Both the position numbers and the translations under genes were made by a program. From NCBI GenBank assembly GCA_902572945.1, contig CACGHU010000005.1, positions 1-38,100 on the forward strand: a stretch of 38,100 bases of DNA, in the 5' to 3' direction. The notes under the pieces are model-generated. The model was not told where the DNA came from. It made no database searches and saw only the letters and a program-made list of their open reading frames with translations. Origin of the DNA: an uncultured Pelagibacteraceae bacterium (GTDB lineage: Bacteria; Pseudomonadota; Alphaproteobacteria; Pelagibacterales; Pelagibacteraceae). Below are positions 7,130-15,269 of this stretch, one piece after another (position 1 is the first letter of the stretch; every line of letters begins with the position of its first letter).

Positions 7130-8521
7130 ATGAGTAAAAATAAAAACAATAAACCAGTTTGGAGTACAAGAATTAATAAAAATACCTCTAATTTATTTGC
7201 AAAAGTAGGCAGTTCAATAAATATAGACAAAAGACTTTATAAACAAGATATAAAAGCTTCATCCGCCCATGTGGAAATGCTACTTAAAAAAAAAATTATT
7301 TCGCTACAAGTCAAAAATAAAATTTCTTGGGGTCTTCAGAAAATTTTAAATGAAATAAATAAAAAAAAATTTTTGTTCAATAGTAAAAGTGAAGATATTC
7401 ATATGAGTATTGAACAAAGATTATTTGAATTAATAGGTGAGGATGCTGGATTTATCCACACAGCGAGATCTAGAAATGACCAAGTTTTAGTAGATTTTAA
7501 ACTTTGGATGATCGAAGCTACAGAAGATATTATTAAAGAATTAGATTCTTCAATTAAGTTGATATTAAAAATTGCAGCGAAGAATGTATATACGGTAATG
7601 CCTAGCTTTACTCATTTAAAAAATGCTCAACCAATATCATTTGCTCATTATATTTTAGCTTATATAGAGATGTTTAGTAGAGACAAAAAAAGATTTTTTA
7701 ATAATAAAGAATTATTATCTGAAAATCCTTTAGGTGTGGCAGCTATAGCGGGAACCAGCTTTGATATAGATAGAGAATTTACCACAAAAAAACTTAAATT
7801 TAAAAAGCCAACAGGTAATTCTATTGATACAGTTTCAGATAGAGATTTTGTTTTAGATTTTCTTTATTCTATTTCAGTTTGTGCAAATCATATATCTAGA
7901 TTTGCAGAGGAATTTATTCTATGGAACTCTGATGCTTTTGATTTAATTAAACTTAAGGATAAAGTTGTTACTGGATCTTCAATAATGCCGCAAAAGAAAA
8001 ATCCAGATACTCTAGAGTATTTAAGAGGCAAAACAGGAAATATCTACGGGAATTTATTTTCTATGCTCACAATTCTTAAAGGTTTACCATTATCTTATTT
8101 TAAAGATTTACAAGATGATAAAGAATTAGCTTTTAAATCTTTTGACCAAATTACAATTTCATTAAAAATAATGAGAGAGGTATTGAGTAATTTTAAAATC
8201 AATAAAAAAAAAATGATACAATTAGCACAGACAGGTTATACTACAGCTACAGATCTTGCTGACTATATTGTGAGACAATATAAGTATCCATTCCGAAAAG
8301 CATACTTGATAACTTCAAAAATTGTAAATTTATGTGAAAATAAAGGTAAGGCCCTTGATGAGCTAACCATCGATGAAATAAAAAGTATTGATAAAAAACT
8401 TAATGAAGATGTATTAAAATTATTTAATCTAGAAAATTCAATAAAATCAAAAAAATCTTATGGTGGAACTTCTTTTGAAAATATAAAGAAAATGATAAAA
8501 AAATACAAAAAAAATGTTTAA
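7130..8521 (+). CDS. argH: Argininosuccinate lyase
   Basis: Splits argininosuccinate into arginine and fumarate, the last step of arginine synthesis. The 463 residues match the family. Visible signatures are ‘FIHTARSRNDQ’, ‘PSFTHLKNAQPIS’ with catalytic His162, and ‘VTGSSIMPQKKNPD’ with Ser283/284, the fumarase-lyase signature. Its last 8 bases overlap the start of the lipoprotein gene, which in turn overlaps lysA, so argH-lipoprotein-lysA-plsC looks like one transcript. Confidence 0.96.
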   Translation: MSKNKNNKPVWSTRINKNTSNLFAKVGSSINIDKRLYKQDIKASSAHVEMLLKKKIISLQVKNKISWGLQKILNEINKKKFLFNSKSEDIHMSIEQRLFELIGEDAGFIHTARSRNDQVLVDFKLWMIEATEDIIKELDSSIKLILKIAAKNVYTVMPSFTHLKNAQPISFAHYILAYIEMFSRDKKRFFNNKELLSENPLGVAAIAGTSFDIDREFTTKKLKFKKPTGNSIDTVSDRDFVLDFLYSISVCANHISRFAEEFILWNSDAFDLIKLKDKVVTGSSIMPQKKNPDTLEYLRGKTGNIYGNLFSMLTILKGLPLSYFKDLQDDKELAFKSFDQITISLKIMREVLSNFKINKKKMIQLAQTGYTTATDLADYIVRQYKYPFRKAYLITSKIVNLCENKGKALDELTIDEIKSIDKKLNEDVLKLFNLENSIKSKKSYGGTSFENIKKMIKKYKKNV

Positions 8522-8633
8522 AAAAATATTATTAATTCTGTTTTGTTCAATAATCCTTTTTTCTTGTGGAAAAAAAGGTGATCCAGAGTACAAAGCTCAA
8601 AAAAAACAATTAAAAATTGTCAAAATAATTTAA
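8514..8633 (+). CDS. Small LptM/YifL-like lipoprotein, 39 aa
   Basis: ATG at 8514 inside the end of argH opens a 39-residue frame that ends TAA at 8631-8633, sharing one base with the lysA ATG (TAATG). The product starts MFKKILLILF, has a lipobox ending LFS-Cys18, and continues Cys-Gly-Lys-Lys-Gly-Asp-Pro. The CG-x-KG motif after the lipidated Cys is that of the small outer-membrane lipoprotein family typified by E. coli LptM (YifL), which helps assemble the LptD translocon. A small lipoprotein between argH and lysA is, to my knowledge, a recurring alphaproteobacterial arrangement. It is too short for usual ORF cut-offs. Confidence 0.85.
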   Translation: MFKKILLILFCSIILFSCGKKGDPEYKAQKKQLKIVKII

Positions 8634-9847
8634 TGAATTTTAAGAAAAATAAGCTTTTTGTTGAAAAAGTTAATAGTTTAAAAATAGTTAAAAAATATGG
8701 GACGCCCACTTATTGTTATTCGATTTCAAGATTAAAAAAAAATATAAGTAATTTTCAAAAAAACTTTAGCACCATAAATCCTTTGGTATGTTTCTCAGTA
8801 AAATCAAATAGTAATTTGCAAATTTTAAAAGAAATAAAAAAAACAGGAATGGGTGCTGATGTTGTTTCAAAAGGAGAAATGTTACAGGCTCTAAAAGCAG
8901 GCATATCTCCAAAAAAAATTGTTTTCTCTGGAGTGGGGAAAAAAACTGAAGAGTTAAAATATGCAATTGAAAAAAAAATTTTATTAATAAATGCCGAGTC
9001 AGAAAGTGAAATATTTGAAATTGAAAGATTAGCAAAAATCAAAAAAGAAATTGTAAATGTTGGTATAAGACTTAATCCAAATATTGACGCAAAAACTTTA
9101 AATAAAATCTCAACAGGTAAACGTGAAGATAAATTTGGTTTAACTGAAAAAGCATTTTTGAAAACATTAAATAATTTTAAAAACTCAAATTTTGTAAAAG
9201 TAAAATGTTTAAGTGTCCATATAGGTAGTCAAATTACAGATTATAAACCATATTTAAAAATGATTAACGAATTGGATAGAATTATAAAAAAATCAAACCA
9301 CTTTTTTGAATACATAGATTTAGGTGGTGGAATGGGTATTCAATATGAAAAAAAAACAAAGTTATTTAATTATAAAAAGTACAACTCAATAATTAAAAAT
9401 TTTTTAAAAAAACATAAAGTTAAAATCATTTTTGAACCTGGAAGGGCAATTATCGCAAATTCTGCTGTCTTATTTACTCAAATTATTTATATTAAAAATA
9501 CTGACAAGAAAAAATTCATAATATTAGATGCTGCAATGAATGATTTTATGAGACCTGCTCTATATGGGTCATTCCATAATATTATACCTTTATTAAAGAA
9601 AAATAAGAAAAGTAAAAAAGTACATGATTTTGTAGGCCCTGTATGTGAAACAACAGATAGATTCTTATCCTTAAAAGGCTTTCAAAATCTTAAGGAAAAA
9701 GAATTTTTAGCAATTTCTGATGTTGGTGCGTATGGAATGTCCCTCTCGTCAAATTATAATTTAAGACCAAAACCTTCTGAAATAATGGTAAATAAAAAAT
9801 CAATGAAATTAATTTTGAAAAGACAAAAATTAATAAATTTTATTTAG
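8633..9847 (+). CDS. lysA: Diaminopimelate decarboxylase
   Basis: PLP enzyme making lysine from meso-diaminopimelate. At 404 residues it is normal length. The PLP Lys is Lys57 in ‘VCFSVKSNSN’. Other family landmarks are ‘LSVHIGSQI’, the glycine loop ‘YIDLGGGMGI’, ‘FEPGRAI’, ‘VGPVCETTDRF’ (active-site Cys from the partner subunit) and ‘SDVGAYGMS’. The start ATG overlaps the lipoprotein stop by one base. It is followed by plsC after 16 bases. Confidence 0.96.
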   Translation: MNFKKNKLFVEKVNSLKIVKKYGTPTYCYSISRLKKNISNFQKNFSTINPLVCFSVKSNSNLQILKEIKKTGMGADVVSKGEMLQALKAGISPKKIVFSGVGKKTEELKYAIEKKILLINAESESEIFEIERLAKIKKEIVNVGIRLNPNIDAKTLNKISTGKREDKFGLTEKAFLKTLNNFKNSNFVKVKCLSVHIGSQITDYKPYLKMINELDRIIKKSNHFFEYIDLGGGMGIQYEKKTKLFNYKKYNSIIKNFLKKHKVKIIFEPGRAIIANSAVLFTQIIYIKNTDKKKFIILDAAMNDFMRPALYGSFHNIIPLLKKNKKSKKVHDFVGPVCETTDRFLSLKGFQNLKEKEFLAISDVGAYGMSLSSNYNLRPKPSEIMVNKKSMKLILKRQKLINFI

Positions 9848-9863
9848 TTTAAAATTTCTGTTT

Positions 9864-10574
9864 ATGTCAAAAAAATATTTTTCTTTTATATTTTACAGTG
9901 GTGTAATCCTAGTTTGTATTTTATTCTTGCCATCTTTGTTTATGCCAAAAAAAATAGTAATTTTTGGTGGAAAAATATTAGGACATTGGTCAAAATTCTG
10001 TGTAAAATTTCTTCTATCAACAGAAATAAGAATTATTGGCAAAGAAAATATTTTAGAAAACCAAAATTTTTTTATAGCTTGCACCCATCAATCAGCATTT
10101 GAAACATTCTATTTACAATCAATTTTTAATGGACCAAAATTTATATTGAAGAAAGAACTTGTTAATATCCCAATTTTTGGGTGGTATCTTAGAAAAATTG
10201 GATCAATACCAGTAGAAAGAAATAAAATTTCTAAAGAAAAAATGAATTTGTTGGATACAATTAAAAATTCATCTTATGATAACAGGCCGATCGTAATTTT
10301 TCCTCAGGGAACAAGAACAGATCCACAAGACAGACCTAATTTTAAAAAGGGTGTGGCTAGAATTTATGATGAATTAAATATCAGTTGTTTACCTGTCGTG
10401 ATAAATTCGGGAGAAATCTGGCCTAAAACTGGCAGTCTTGCCAAGAATAAAAAGATAACTATTTCTATACTTAAACCAATAAAGCCTGGACTTAGAAATA
10501 AGGAATTCCTAGTTTCTTTACAAAACACGATGTATGAAGTTCTTAATAAAACTTCTAACCTTTCATCGGCATAA
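9864..10574 (+). CDS. plsC: 1-acyl-sn-glycerol-3-phosphate acyltransferase (PlsC family)
   Basis: Adds the second acyl chain in phosphatidic acid synthesis. The 236-residue protein has an N-terminal membrane segment (‘FIFYSGVILVCILFLPSLF’) and then the acyltransferase motifs. Block I is ‘THQSAFET’, with Glu80 where many relatives have Asp (H-x4-D/E). Block III is ‘IFPQGTRT’, with Gln replacing the usual Glu of EGTR. ‘LPVVINSGEIWP’ is block IV. As I recall, both variants are common in the alphaproteobacterial subfamily, so this is not evidence of inactivity. Its last 20 bases overlap the end of dnaN on the opposite strand. Confidence 0.9.
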   Translation: MSKKYFSFIFYSGVILVCILFLPSLFMPKKIVIFGGKILGHWSKFCVKFLLSTEIRIIGKENILENQNFFIACTHQSAFETFYLQSIFNGPKFILKKELVNIPIFGWYLRKIGSIPVERNKISKEKMNLLDTIKNSSYDNRPIVIFPQGTRTDPQDRPNFKKGVARIYDELNISCLPVVINSGEIWPKTGSLAKNKKITISILKPIKPGLRNKEFLVSLQNTMYEVLNKTSNLSSA

Positions 10575-11667
10575 CAACATAAATGCTATCAAAATCTGAA
10601 GGGTCTTTGATTAAAGCAGGAGACCCAGTTTCATTCAAATAAAGTTCTATTCTCTCCCCATCCAATTGTGACGCTATATCAATTAGGTATCTTGAGTTAA
10701 AACTTATATTTAATTCATGATCAAAGGAAACATTAATTGTCTCATTTCCATCACCACTGCTTGTATTATTTACAGATAAATTTAATTTATCTTTAGTTAA
10801 AATAAATTTTACACTGTCTTTTTTATCTAATGAGACAGATGCAACTCTGTCAACCGAGTCCATAAATAACTTAAGATCTACTTCTAATCTCTTTTTATTA
10901 TCCTTTGGAACAACTTGAATATAATTTGGAAACTTTCCATCAATTAGTTTTGACACAAGTATGCTATTTTCCATTTCAAACTTTATTTTTGATTTTTCGT
11001 TAGAAATTTTTACTTCTCCCTCATAGTCTTCTAAAAGATTTACGAGTTGAAAAATTGTTTTTTTCGGAAGTATTATTGGATTGAAAGTAATTTGGTCTTT
11101 TAATGGAACTTTTGAAATTGACATTCTATGGCTATCTGTAGCTGCTGCAGTCAAATATGTTTTATCATCTAATTTAGTTTGATGCATATAAATCCCACTT
11201 AAATAGTGTCTTGTTTCATCATTTGAAACAGAGAATTTACATTTATTTAATAACTTCAGTAATTCTTTTGATTTTAATGAGAAACTACTACCACTAAAAT
11301 TCTCTTCAGTAACAGGAAATTCTGAAGCAGAAATACAATTTAGATTAAAAATTGATTTTTCAGACTCTAAATGAATTTTATTTTCGCTAGTTTGATTAAA
11401 ATTAATTTTTTTTCCTGATTTAAATTTTCTTATTATGTCATACATAATTGAAGATGTGGTAGTTGTTTTTCCCTCTTCTAATATTTCAACATTTTTAATT
11501 TCATTAATAAATATTAAATCAAGATCGGTTGCGATGATTTTTAGTTTTGAATTTGACGCATCTAGAAGAACATTAGAAAGAATTGGAAGTGTGCTTCTTT
11601 TCTCAATTACTCCTTGACAGTACCCCAGTGATTGCTGAAGATCATTCTGATTGACATTAAATTTCAT
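10555..11667 (-). CDS. dnaN: DNA polymerase III beta subunit (sliding clamp)
   Basis: Dimeric ring that tethers Pol III to DNA. The 370-residue length and the three-repeat layout match the family: ‘MKFNVNQNDLQQSLGYCQGVIEKRSTLPILSNVLL’ at the N-terminus and ‘YVVMPMKG’ at the C-terminus, a variant of the usual ‘VMPMRL’ clamp terminus. The ATG lies 11 bases inside dnaA, so dnaA and dnaN are translationally coupled. The end overlaps plsC by 20 bases, convergent. Confidence 0.97.
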   Translation of the reverse strand: MKFNVNQNDLQQSLGYCQGVIEKRSTLPILSNVLLDASNSKLKIIATDLDLIFINEIKNVEILEEGKTTTTSSIMYDIIRKFKSGKKINFNQTSENKIHLESEKSIFNLNCISASEFPVTEENFSGSSFSLKSKELLKLLNKCKFSVSNDETRHYLSGIYMHQTKLDDKTYLTAAATDSHRMSISKVPLKDQITFNPIILPKKTIFQLVNLLEDYEGEVKISNEKSKIKFEMENSILVSKLIDGKFPNYIQVVPKDNKKRLEVDLKLFMDSVDRVASVSLDKKDSVKFILTKDKLNLSVNNTSSGDGNETINVSFDHELNISFNSRYLIDIASQLDGERIELYLNETGSPALIKDPSDFDSIYVVMPMKG

Positions 11668-13090
11668 TTCTCTGGTTATTATATAAAATTTGATTTTTTA
11701 ATGTATCAATACTATTACAAAGTTCACTATCATTTTTTTTTAGAGACTCTATAGTTTTTATTGAGTGAATCACAGTTGTATGATCTCTGTTAGAAAAATC
11801 TCTTCCAATTTCAGGTAGAGACTTAGATGTCAATAGTTTTGTTAAATATATTGCTGTTTGCCTTGGTCTTACTAGGTATCTTGATCTCCTCGAGGACAAC
11901 ATTTCGGTTTTGGAAATTTTAAAAAATTTACATACTAAAGATTGTATAAGGTCAACTGTAACTTTATTTTCAGAATAATTGAGTAAGTCTTTTAACACAA
12001 TTTTAGTTTCTGATATGTTTGGTGTTTTATTATAAATCCTTGAGAAAGAGACTATCCTATTTAAAGCTCCAACTAGTTCTCTAATACTATTCTTTATTTC
12101 TTTACTCAAAAATACTTGAATCTCCTCTGAAATATTTAGTTGTTGTGAGGAATAATTTTTCAATTCTTCTACCTTTGACTTAATAATTTTATATCTTAGT
12201 TCATAATCAGGTGGTTGTATGTCAATTACCAATCCACCAGAAAACCTAGATTTAATTCTTTCTTGTATTCTATTAAGTTTATTTGGTGGTCTATCTCCTG
12301 AAATAATAATTTGAGATCCCTTATCAAGTAGAGCGTTAAAAGTATGAAAAAATTCTTCTTGCATCACTTCTTTGCCATTCATAAATTGAATATCGTCAAT
12401 TAAAAAGACATCTGCATTTCTAAAATAGTCTTTAAATTTTACCATTTCATTTGATTTAATTGATTTTACAAACTGATACATGAATCTCTCTGCTGAAATA
12501 AGCATCACTTTGCTTTCTTCTTTCAACTTAAGACCAATTGAATTTAAAAGATGAGTTTTTCCCATTCCGACACCACCATAAATATACAAAGGATTGTAAT
12601 GTGATGATTTATAGGACACTTTTTTTGAAGCTTCAAAAGCCAATCTATTACTTGAGCCTATGATAAAATTTTCAAAGCTTTTGTTAGGATCAATACGATT
12701 ATATTGAAACACATAATCTTTTATAAACGAAATATTATTTGTAGAGATATCTGTAGTTTTAAAATCTACTCTTTTTTGTTCTAAATTATTTTGCTCTTCG
12801 TTAACTGATAATTCTATTCTACTTATTTCAGTTTTATAAGTTCTTACAATGCTCAAAATTTGATCCAAATATCGAGAAGTAATCCAGTCTCTTATAAAAC
12901 GAGTTGTTACTGACAACAAAACATAATTATTAAACTCTTCCTCAAACGAAATTTTTCTTAGCCAACTATCATAAATATCTTTTCCAAACTTATCTTTCAT
13001 TTCAGTTTGAATTTTTCCCCAAGAAATTTTTACAATTTGATCTGTTTTAAGAATATTTTTGTTTTCCATGAGAATATTTAAGAATTTCAT
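11657..13090 (-). CDS. dnaA: Chromosomal replication initiator DnaA
   Basis: AAA+ initiator that binds and melts the origin. In the 477 residues, Walker A GGVGMGKT is at 172-179, Walker B ‘VFLIDDIQF’ near 230, and the Arg-containing ‘RIQERIKSRFSGG’ box follows. Domain IV carries ‘RPRQTAIYLTKLL’ and the DNA-binding signature ‘IGRDFSNRDHTTVIHS’ (usual form GGRDHTTV). The start could be the ATG at 13090 or the in-frame ATG 7 codons later (13069, MENKN). A 263-base AT-rich region separates it from rpsT. Confidence 0.97.
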   Translation of the reverse strand: MKFLNILMENKNILKTDQIVKISWGKIQTEMKDKFGKDIYDSWLRKISFEEEFNNYVLLSVTTRFIRDWITSRYLDQILSIVRTYKTEISRIELSVNEEQNNLEQKRVDFKTTDISTNNISFIKDYVFQYNRIDPNKSFENFIIGSSNRLAFEASKKVSYKSSHYNPLYIYGGVGMGKTHLLNSIGLKLKEESKVMLISAERFMYQFVKSIKSNEMVKFKDYFRNADVFLIDDIQFMNGKEVMQEEFFHTFNALLDKGSQIIISGDRPPNKLNRIQERIKSRFSGGLVIDIQPPDYELRYKIIKSKVEELKNYSSQQLNISEEIQVFLSKEIKNSIRELVGALNRIVSFSRIYNKTPNISETKIVLKDLLNYSENKVTVDLIQSLVCKFFKISKTEMLSSRRSRYLVRPRQTAIYLTKLLTSKSLPEIGRDFSNRDHTTVIHSIKTIESLKKNDSELCNSIDTLKNQILYNNQRNEI

Positions 13091-13353
13091 ATAAGAACTT
13101 TAAAAAATTTTAATCAACAAAAATTTAATAAAAATAAAAAAAAAATAAAATCTGTAAGTGTATTTTTTTTTAAAAAATTAAATCTATAATAGAAATTATT
13201 TTTAAACTTTAAGTAGTAATTTTAAATTTAAAAATAATAAAAAGAAAAATCTCTTTACAAATTTAACAAATCTATATTTAGTGTTTTAATAACAGATGTT
13301 AAGATATTTAGTGTAGATCAAAAGTTGAGCGTATGGATGTCGCTTGAGGGTTG
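13091..13353. other. AT-rich rpsT-dnaA intergenic region with repeats
   Basis: This 263-base stretch has no gene. It holds an 11-base direct repeat ATATTTAGTGT at 13274-13284 and 13304-13314, exactly 30 bases apart. It also holds a 12-bp all-A/T inverted repeat (13195-13206 with 13227-13238, arm ATTATTTTTAAA) that could be a weak terminator or an easily melted element. Near 13323-13347 there is a wobble-containing stem, TTGAGCG with CGCTTGA. I found no clear DnaA box (TTATNCACA), so I do not call an origin; dnaA regulation is more likely. Confidence 0.5.
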
Positions 13354-13614
13354 TTAAAGAGCGTTAATTTTTTTTGTAAGCCTTGACAAATTTCTAGAAG
13401 CATTTCCTTTTTTTACAATGCCAGTTTTCGCAATTTTCATAATTTCTGAATTTAACTTTGGCAAATAACTTAAAGCCTCTTTTTTATTTTTCTTTTCAAT
13501 CAAAACGTTCATTTTTTTTATGGCATTTTTAAATCTGCTTTTTCTAAGCTTGTTAACTTTAGTTTCTCTGGATATTCTTCTAGTGGTTTTAATCGCGGAT
13601 TTTGTATTAGCCAT
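13354..13614 (-). CDS. rpsT: 30S ribosomal protein S20
   Basis: An 86-residue basic helical protein that binds 16S rRNA. It begins ‘MANTKSAIKTTRRISRETKVNKLRKSRFKNAIKK’ and has the usual alternation of Lys/Arg/Ala with ‘GIVKKGNASRNLSRLTKKI’ near the end. No Shine-Dalgarno precedes the ATG at 13614. A good promoter ends only about 11 bases upstream, so the mRNA may be nearly leaderless. The rpsT-dnaA pair is a common alphaproteobacterial arrangement. Confidence 0.95.
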   Translation of the reverse strand: MANTKSAIKTTRRISRETKVNKLRKSRFKNAIKKMNVLIEKKNKKEALSYLPKLNSEIMKIAKTGIVKKGNASRNLSRLTKKINAL

Positions 13615-13624
13615 AACGGGTGGA

Positions 13625-13653
13625 GATATAACTGCTCAAATTGGTACGGTCAA
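13625..13653 (-). promoter_or_regulatory. Promoter of rpsT
   Basis: On the minus strand TTGACC (13653-13648, 5 of 6 to TTGACA) is followed after 17 bases by TATATC (13630-13625, 4 of 6). Transcription would start around 13618, about 4 bases before the rpsT ATG at 13614. Confidence 0.5.
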
Positions 13654-13666
13654 CTAATTATTTTTT

Positions 13667-14530
13667 CTATTTTTGACAATTGGCGCAATAGAAAGTCGAT
13701 CTATTTGAAATTATTATACGTTTAATTTCACCATCACAATAAATTTTTGGACAATTTTTACCTTCTCTTTCATAAACTTTAAAATATTTCTGAAAACTGC
13801 CCAAATCACCTGAAGTATTAACAAAATTTCTTATGCTTGAACCACCTTTTTTAATTGAATTATTTAAAACGATTTTTGAATATTTCACTATATCCCTCAA
13901 TTCTATTTCTGAAAGGTCGCATGATTTTTTTTTAGGATTTATTTTACTTTCAAATAATATTTCTGATGCGTAAATATTTCCAATACCAGAGACAAATTTT
14001 TGATCTAAAAGATAATTTTTTATGTTTTTTTTCTTATCATGTAACTTGCCTTTTATGTAATTGTAGTTAAATTTTCTATTAAATGGCTCAATTGCATAAT
14101 TGTTAATAAAATTTTTTAATTTTAAAGGATTATTTAAAATTTTGAAATATCCAAATCTTCTCGGATCATTATAAATAAGTCTCAATTTTTTAAATATTAT
14201 TTCAACATGATTATGTTTTTTTGGTAAAAATGGTGAATGATAAAAACTTGAGTTTGTTATTAAATTTTTATTTTTCTGTTTAACAATATGTAATGTACCT
14301 GACATTCCTAAATGTAAAATACAATATATCTTATTTGAAAGTTCAATAATTATGTATTTGGAAAATCTTTTAATATTAACAATTTTTTTTTTTTTGAGAA
14401 TACTCTTAAAATTATTTGGGATTCTAAATCTAAGATTTCTATTTCTTACTATTACATTAAGAATTTTTTGAGATTTTACGTTTTTTATAAGTGACTGTTT
14501 GACAATTTCTACTTCTGGCAATTCTGGCAT
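13667..14530 (-). CDS. mutM: Formamidopyrimidine-DNA glycosylase
   Basis: Bifunctional glycosylase/AP lyase that removes 8-oxoguanine and ring-opened purines. The N-terminus is the diagnostic ‘MPELPEVEIV’, in which Pro2 is the nucleophile and Glu3 assists. The DNA-binding turn ‘LDQKFVSGIGNIYASEILF’ is in the middle. The C-terminal zinc finger has four Cys (‘NCPKIYCDG…YCANCQ’). At 287 residues it is slightly longer than the usual ~270. It is divergent from ubiE with a 34-base gap, as in many alphaproteobacteria. Confidence 0.96.
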   Translation of the reverse strand: MPELPEVEIVKQSLIKNVKSQKILNVIVRNRNLRFRIPNNFKSILKKKKIVNIKRFSKYIIIELSNKIYCILHLGMSGTLHIVKQKNKNLITNSSFYHSPFLPKKHNHVEIIFKKLRLIYNDPRRFGYFKILNNPLKLKNFINNYAIEPFNRKFNYNYIKGKLHDKKKNIKNYLLDQKFVSGIGNIYASEILFESKINPKKKSCDLSEIELRDIVKYSKIVLNNSIKKGGSSIRNFVNTSGDLGSFQKYFKVYEREGKNCPKIYCDGEIKRIIISNRSTFYCANCQK

Positions 14531-14564
14531 TAAGTACTATATTATCAGATATTAAGAAAAAATA

Positions 14565-15269
14565 ATGAAACAAATTTTACAAAACCATAAAGGACTTGTT
14601 CAGAAGGTCTTTGATAAAGTGTCAAACAAGTACGATTTGATGAATGACTTTATGTCGCTTGGTATTCACAGACTTTGGAAGAAAGATTTAATAAATATTA
14701 TGTCTCCATCTAAAAATTCGAAATTAATAGATGTAGCATGTGGTACCGGGGATATTGGAAAGCTCTTCTTAGAGGCAGTTAATTATAAGGGTGAAGTTTA
14801 TAATGTTGACCCAAATAAAAAAATGATTAACGAAGGAGAAAAAAAATTTAAAAATATTAAAAATATAAATTGGTATATAAATTCAGCTGAGAATTTAAAG
14901 TTTAAAGATAATTATTTTGATTTCTATACAATAAGCTTTGGATTAAGAAATACTAAAAATATTGATAAATCCTTAAAAGAAGCATTTAGAGTTTTAAAAC
15001 CAGGTGGTAAATTTCTTTGTCTAGAATTTTCAAAAGTTCAAAATGAAAATTTAGGCAAAATTTATAAAGAATATTCAAAATTGATACCAAAATTAGGAGA
15101 TTTTATCGTAGGAGATAGAGAACCATATGAATACTTAGTCGAAAGTATAGATAAATTTATTAATCAAGAAGAGTTACTTGATTGCATGAAAAAAAACAAT
15201 TTTAAAAATTGTAAGTATAGAAATTTTAATGGTGGAATAGTTGCAATTCATTCTGGTTGGAAGGTTTAA
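14565..15269 (+). CDS. ubiE: Ubiquinone C-methyltransferase UbiE
   Basis: SAM-dependent C-methylation of the quinone ring. The 234 residues include ‘VFDKVSNKYDLMNDFMSLGIHRLWKKD’ (UbiE signature), the SAM motif I ‘LIDVACGTGDIG’, ‘ISFGLRNTKNIDKSLKEAFRVLKPGG’ (second UbiE signature), and the C-terminal ‘GGIVAIHSGWKV’. Its TAA shares a base with the ubiB ATG (TAATG). With ubiB and coq7 it accounts for part of the ubiquinone pathway in this window. Confidence 0.96.
   Translation: MKQILQNHKGLVQKVFDKVSNKYDLMNDFMSLGIHRLWKKDLINIMSPSKNSKLIDVACGTGDIGKLFLEAVNYKGEVYNVDPNKKMINEGEKKFKNIKNINWYINSAENLKFKDNYFDFYTISFGLRNTKNIDKSLKEAFRVLKPGGKFLCLEFSKVQNENLGKIYKEYSKLIPKLGDFIVGDREPYEYLVESIDKFINQEELLDCMKKNNFKNCKYRNFNGGIVAIHSGWKV

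Noticed and set aside
13091-13353. Chromosomal origin of replication next to dnaA
   Set aside because: AT-rich and repeat-bearing, but I found no TTATNCACA-type boxes, and in many alphaproteobacteria the origin is not at dnaA. GC skew over the whole genome would be needed.
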